Below, one piece after another: positions 7,609-9,094 of a DNA stretch of 9,094 bases. The first letter of the stretch is position 1. Each line of letters opens with the position of its first letter. The stretch is from JAWOGN01 sp046496815 (lineage in GTDB: Bacteria > Desulfobacterota > DSM-4660 > Desulfatiglandales > Desulfatiglandaceae), in the NCBI GenBank assembly GCA_046496815.1, contig JAWOGN010000022.1:1-9094 (forward strand), read 5' to 3'. Position numbers and translations under genes: made by a program. The notes under the pieces were generated by a model, which worked only from the letters and a program-made list of their open reading frames with translations, ran no database searches and was not told the DNA's origin.

Positions 7609-8280
7609 ATGTTGAGACGATCGGCGGTTTTTTATCTTTTGGTACTGCTGCTCCAGGGGAACCCGGCATTCGGAAATGATGAACTCACGAACATCCTGAA
7701 CGGCATTCAAAACAAATACGGCACCTTACCGGGTCTCGCCATCGATTATACCCGGGAAGTGATCACCCGGTCCATGTCCATGCTCGGAAACAAAGTGAAA
7801 GGAGACCTGGCGGAAGGCCGGATATTTTTTACCCCCCCCTATTGCCTGAGACTTGAGCAGAAAACGCCGAATCCCGAAACACTTCTTGCCGATGGGGAAA
7901 CGCTTTGGTGGTACATCCCGGAGGAAAAACGCGTCTATAAGTATCCATTCGATGAGTTTGGAAAGGAGCTCAGGCTATTGAGCGACATATTCCGCGGTCT
8001 CAGCGAGGTGGAAAAAAATTTCCAGGTGACCATGCTCGACCGAACGGAGCAGGAAGCCTATCAAATCGAACTCAGTCCGGACCCGCCTTGGCAGGAAATC
8101 AATCGTATCGTTCTGACCGTGACCGGTGACTTCACCATACGGGTGGTGAGCATTCACAACCAGCTGGGCGGCATCACCCGATTCACGCTTCATGGATTGG
8201 TTTCGAAAGCGGAATTTCCCGAGGATTTCTTTCAGTTTGTTTTGCCGGAGGGCGTGACGCTGGTGGAGGAGAAAAGCTAG
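7609..8280 (+). CDS. lolA: Periplasmic outer-membrane lipoprotein carrier LolA
   Basis: LolA receives lipoproteins released by the inner-membrane Lol ABC transporter and carries them through the periplasm to the outer membrane. The 223-residue product has a clear signal peptide: MLRR, then a hydrophobic core (5-15) and a probable cleavage after AFG (22). The mature part shows the family pattern: GLAIDYTREV (42-51), GRIFFTPPYCLRLEQ (70-84), DGETLWWYIPEEKRVYKYP (95-113) and a terminal FFQFVLPEGVTLVEE. The frame is open from 7567 inside ftsK; ATG 7609 is chosen because it starts the signal peptide and has AAAGGA (7595-7600) 8 bases upstream. It begins one base after the ftsK stop, so it is coupled to it. 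Its TAG stop lies inside a CTAG that borders the inserted element at 8281. Sequence divergence is normal for this family. Confidence 0.88.
   Translation: MLRRSAVFYLLVLLLQGNPAFGNDELTNILNGIQNKYGTLPGLAIDYTREVITRSMSMLGNKVKGDLAEGRIFFTPPYCLRLEQKTPNPETLLADGETLWWYIPEEKRVYKYPFDEFGKELRLLSDIFRGLSEVEKNFQVTMLDRTEQEAYQIELSPDPPWQEINRIVLTVTGDFTIRVVSIHNQLGGITRFTLHGLVSKAEFPEDFFQFVLPEGVTLVEEKS
8277..8280. repeat. Left CTAG target-site duplication (contains lolA stop)
   Basis: CTAG directly abuts the left end of the 142-bp element and matches the CTAG at 8423-8426 on its right. Its last three bases are the TAG stop codon of lolA. Four matching bases can occur by chance, but their exact position at both inverted-repeat ends supports a duplication. 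Confidence 0.65.
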
Positions 8281-8297
8281 GAGACTGTCCGAGAATG
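8281..8297 (+). repeat. Left terminal inverted repeat
   Basis: GAGACTGTCCGAGAATG; the inner 13 bases (8285-8297) match the right end perfectly, and mismatches fall only at the second and fourth bases. Confidence 0.8.
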
Positions 8298-8405
8298 AGG
8301 GATTTTTTTCAAGATCAAGGAAGGCGAAAATTATAACCACAGGAATACATTTAAGTATTTCGAGGATTATAATTTGAGCCTGACACAGAGATTGGGGAAA
8401 ATAGC

Positions 8406-8422
8406 CATTCTCGGACAGCCCC
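8406..8422 (-). repeat. Right terminal inverted repeat
   Basis: On the minus strand this reads GGGGCTGTCCGAGAATG, matching the left end at 15 of 17 bases. Confidence 0.8.
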
Positions 8423-8426
8423 CTAG
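8423..8426. repeat. Right CTAG target-site duplication (contains stop of the minus-strand frame)
   Basis: CTAG abuts the right inverted repeat. Read on the minus strand, the bases 8425-8423 are the TAG stop of the fused ATPase/VWA frame. Confidence 0.65.
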
Positions 8427-8875
8427 CGTGTCAGGATCCTCGAAATGAGTCCTCCCACCCGCTTGAGGCTTTGTAGGCTGTCGGCGGGGAGAAAATAATC
8501 CACATACGGAAGTGCGGTCTGCATTCCCCGACACACCGGCTCGTAATCAGGATCGCCTGCCAGGGGATTCAGCCAGATCACGCAATGGGCTTTTCGTGCA
8601 AGTGTTTCCATTTCCCTTCTCAGGAGCTGCTTGGGATAATTCCATTCGTAGAGCGATGTCGCGGCATCAAGGCCTTCATAGCATTGCAGACGGATCAGGT
8701 CTGTTTCAAACAATCGGGACATCACAAGCGCCGCCTCGGTCTTTCCTACGCCGGGCTCTCCCTCCAGGAATAGGGGCTTTCCGAGACGGTGGGCCGGAAA
8801 CAGGACGGTCGCCAGGGGCCGGCAGCGGTGGCCTTGTAAAGCGTCTGTTCCTTTTTTGTTTTCATTCCACTTCAT
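8423..8875 (-). pseudogene. Fused remnant: N-terminus of MoxR/CoxD-type AAA+ ATPase joined to C-terminus of CoxE-type VWA protein
   Basis: The frame is open for 150 codons but reads as parts of two proteins. Residues 1-85 match the start of a MoxR/CoxD-like AAA+ ATPase: RPLATVLFPAHRLGKPLFLEGEPGVGKTE with Walker A GEPGVGKT (39-46), then LIRLQCYEGLDAATSLYEWNYPKQLL (60-85). Walker B, sensor and arginine-finger regions never follow. Instead, residues about 88-150 match the end of a CoxE-like VWA protein: METLARKAHCVIWLNPLAGDPDYEPVCRGMQTALPYVDYFLPA (89-131). The VWA MIDAS site is missing. These two genes normally lie side by side, ATPase first, and act together as a chaperone-like pair in enzyme maturation. 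An in-frame deletion between them explains the fusion; the junction lies near residues 84-90 (about 8606-8626). ATG 8875 has no good ribosome site. Neither activity is likely to remain. Family assignment is from recalled motifs. Confidence 0.72.
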
Positions 8876-8945
8876 TCAGTCTATGATTTTGAATCTCATG
8901 GCGTGCCCTTTGCCAAATACAGGAAGCCGTAAAGGAACCTTACCG

Positions 8946-9094
8946 ATGGATGAGAAGAAACTTTTGATGGTCACAGTCTCCGGACGCGACCGGCCCGGCA
9001 TTACAGCCAAATTAACCCAAGTGCTGGCGGAGCACCGAGCGGAAATCGTGGATATTGAGCAGGCCTCTCTGCAGAACCTGCTGGGTCTCTATTT
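8946..9094 (+). CDS. serB: Phosphoserine phosphatase SerB-like, N-terminal ACT domain (partial)
   Basis: Only the first 49 codons are in the window; the gene runs off the right edge. The product begins MDEKKLLMVTVSGRDRPGIT (1-20) and continues into AKLTQVLAEHRAEIVDIEQASLQNLLGLY (21-49). This is a ligand-binding ACT domain with the typical GRDRPGI loop, and the tail DIEQASLQNLLGLY is what I expect in the SerB proteins that carry N-terminal ACT domains. SerB makes L-serine from phosphoserine. ATG 8946 is preceded by AAAGGA (8931-8936) with 9-base spacing. It is divergent from the fused remnant. Because the phosphatase domain is not visible, another ACT-domain protein (for example PurU- or GcvR-like) cannot be excluded. 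Confidence 0.7.
   Translation, partial: MDEKKLLMVTVSGRDRPGITAKLTQVLAEHRAEIVDIEQASLQNLLGLY

Larger units (their letters stand above)
8281..8422. mobile_element. MITE-like 142-bp palindromic element with 17-bp terminal inverted repeats
   Basis: The left end, GAGACTGTCCGAGAATG (8281-8297), and the reverse complement of the right end, GGGGCTGTCCGAGAATG (8406-8422), match at 15 of 17 bases. The interior is also palindromic about exactly the same centre (8351/8352): AAATTATAA (8328-8336) pairs with TTATAATTT (8367-8375), AATAC (8344-8348) with GTATT (8355-8359), and AGGC (8322-8325) with GCCT (8378-8381). No coding frame is visible inside. CTAG flanks both ends. These are hallmarks of a miniature inverted-repeat element mobilised in trans by an IS transposase. 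A 4-bp CTAG target and ends beginning GRGRCTGTC recall IS5- or IS1182-type elements, but I cannot name the family. Its long hairpin may also act as a transcription barrier between lolA and the convergent minus-strand frame. Confidence 0.75.

Noticed and set aside
8512..8886. A 124-codon plus-strand frame opposite the fused ATPase/VWA remnant
   Set aside because: The minus-strand frame has clear Walker A and VWA C-terminal motifs; the plus frame has none.
8882..8887. TATGAT as a -10 box for the serB-like gene
   Set aside because: The hexamer is good, but no -35 box lies at 16-18 bases; the nearest candidates are weak at 15 or 20.
1..9094. CRISPR, tRNA, rRNA, phage or defence genes
   Set aside because: No regularly spaced repeats, cloverleaf folds, phage proteins or defence-system motifs were seen on either strand.

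Overview
The window looks like a chromosomal housekeeping stretch of a diderm bacterium, most likely a Desulfobacterota (former Deltaproteobacteria) member of the sulfate-reducing or syntrophic kind. This rests on gene content and order: an RNase J (rather than RNase E) gene sits beside ftsK and a LolA-type periplasmic lipoprotein carrier, next to sucCD, tatA and a SerB-like gene. It is inference; no rRNA or other taxonomic marker is present. Three of the genes (ssb, ftsK and probably the zinc-ribbon gene) appear to start with TTG.

Layout: 26-2078 holds sucC-sucD, the two succinyl-CoA ligase subunits, as an operon. After a gap with a plausible sigma70 promoter comes a small operon of an unrecognised six-cysteine zinc-ribbon protein and tatA (2242-2932). 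ssb lies convergently on the minus strand (3018-3440). A 260-base divergent intergenic region separates ssb from a plus-strand block of rnj (RNase J), ftsK and lolA (3701-8280), in which ftsK and lolA are one base apart.

The most interesting part is 8276-8945. Directly at the lolA stop codon sits a 142-bp palindromic, non-coding, MITE-like element (8281-8422). It has 17-bp terminal inverted repeats (15/17 identical) and is bounded by two copies of CTAG, which look like a 4-bp target-site duplication. Each CTAG copy supplies the TAG stop of one of two convergent reading frames: lolA on the plus strand and a 150-codon frame on the minus strand. Removing the element would leave two genes whose stops overlap in one CTAG. 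The minus-strand frame is itself odd: its first half is the N-terminus of a MoxR/CoxD-type AAA+ ATPase (Walker A only) and its second half is the C-terminus of a CoxE-type VWA protein, as if a deletion had fused two adjacent genes. The window ends inside a divergently oriented ACT-domain gene, probably serB.

The genes are mostly core functions: TCA-cycle energy conservation (SucCD), Tat export (TatA), DNA maintenance and segregation (SSB, FtsK), RNA processing and decay (RNase J) and envelope lipoprotein traffic (LolA). I see no phage, CRISPR, toxin-antitoxin or other defence system, no tRNA or rRNA, and no clear undescribed multi-gene system. The novelty is in the small element and the fused remnant.
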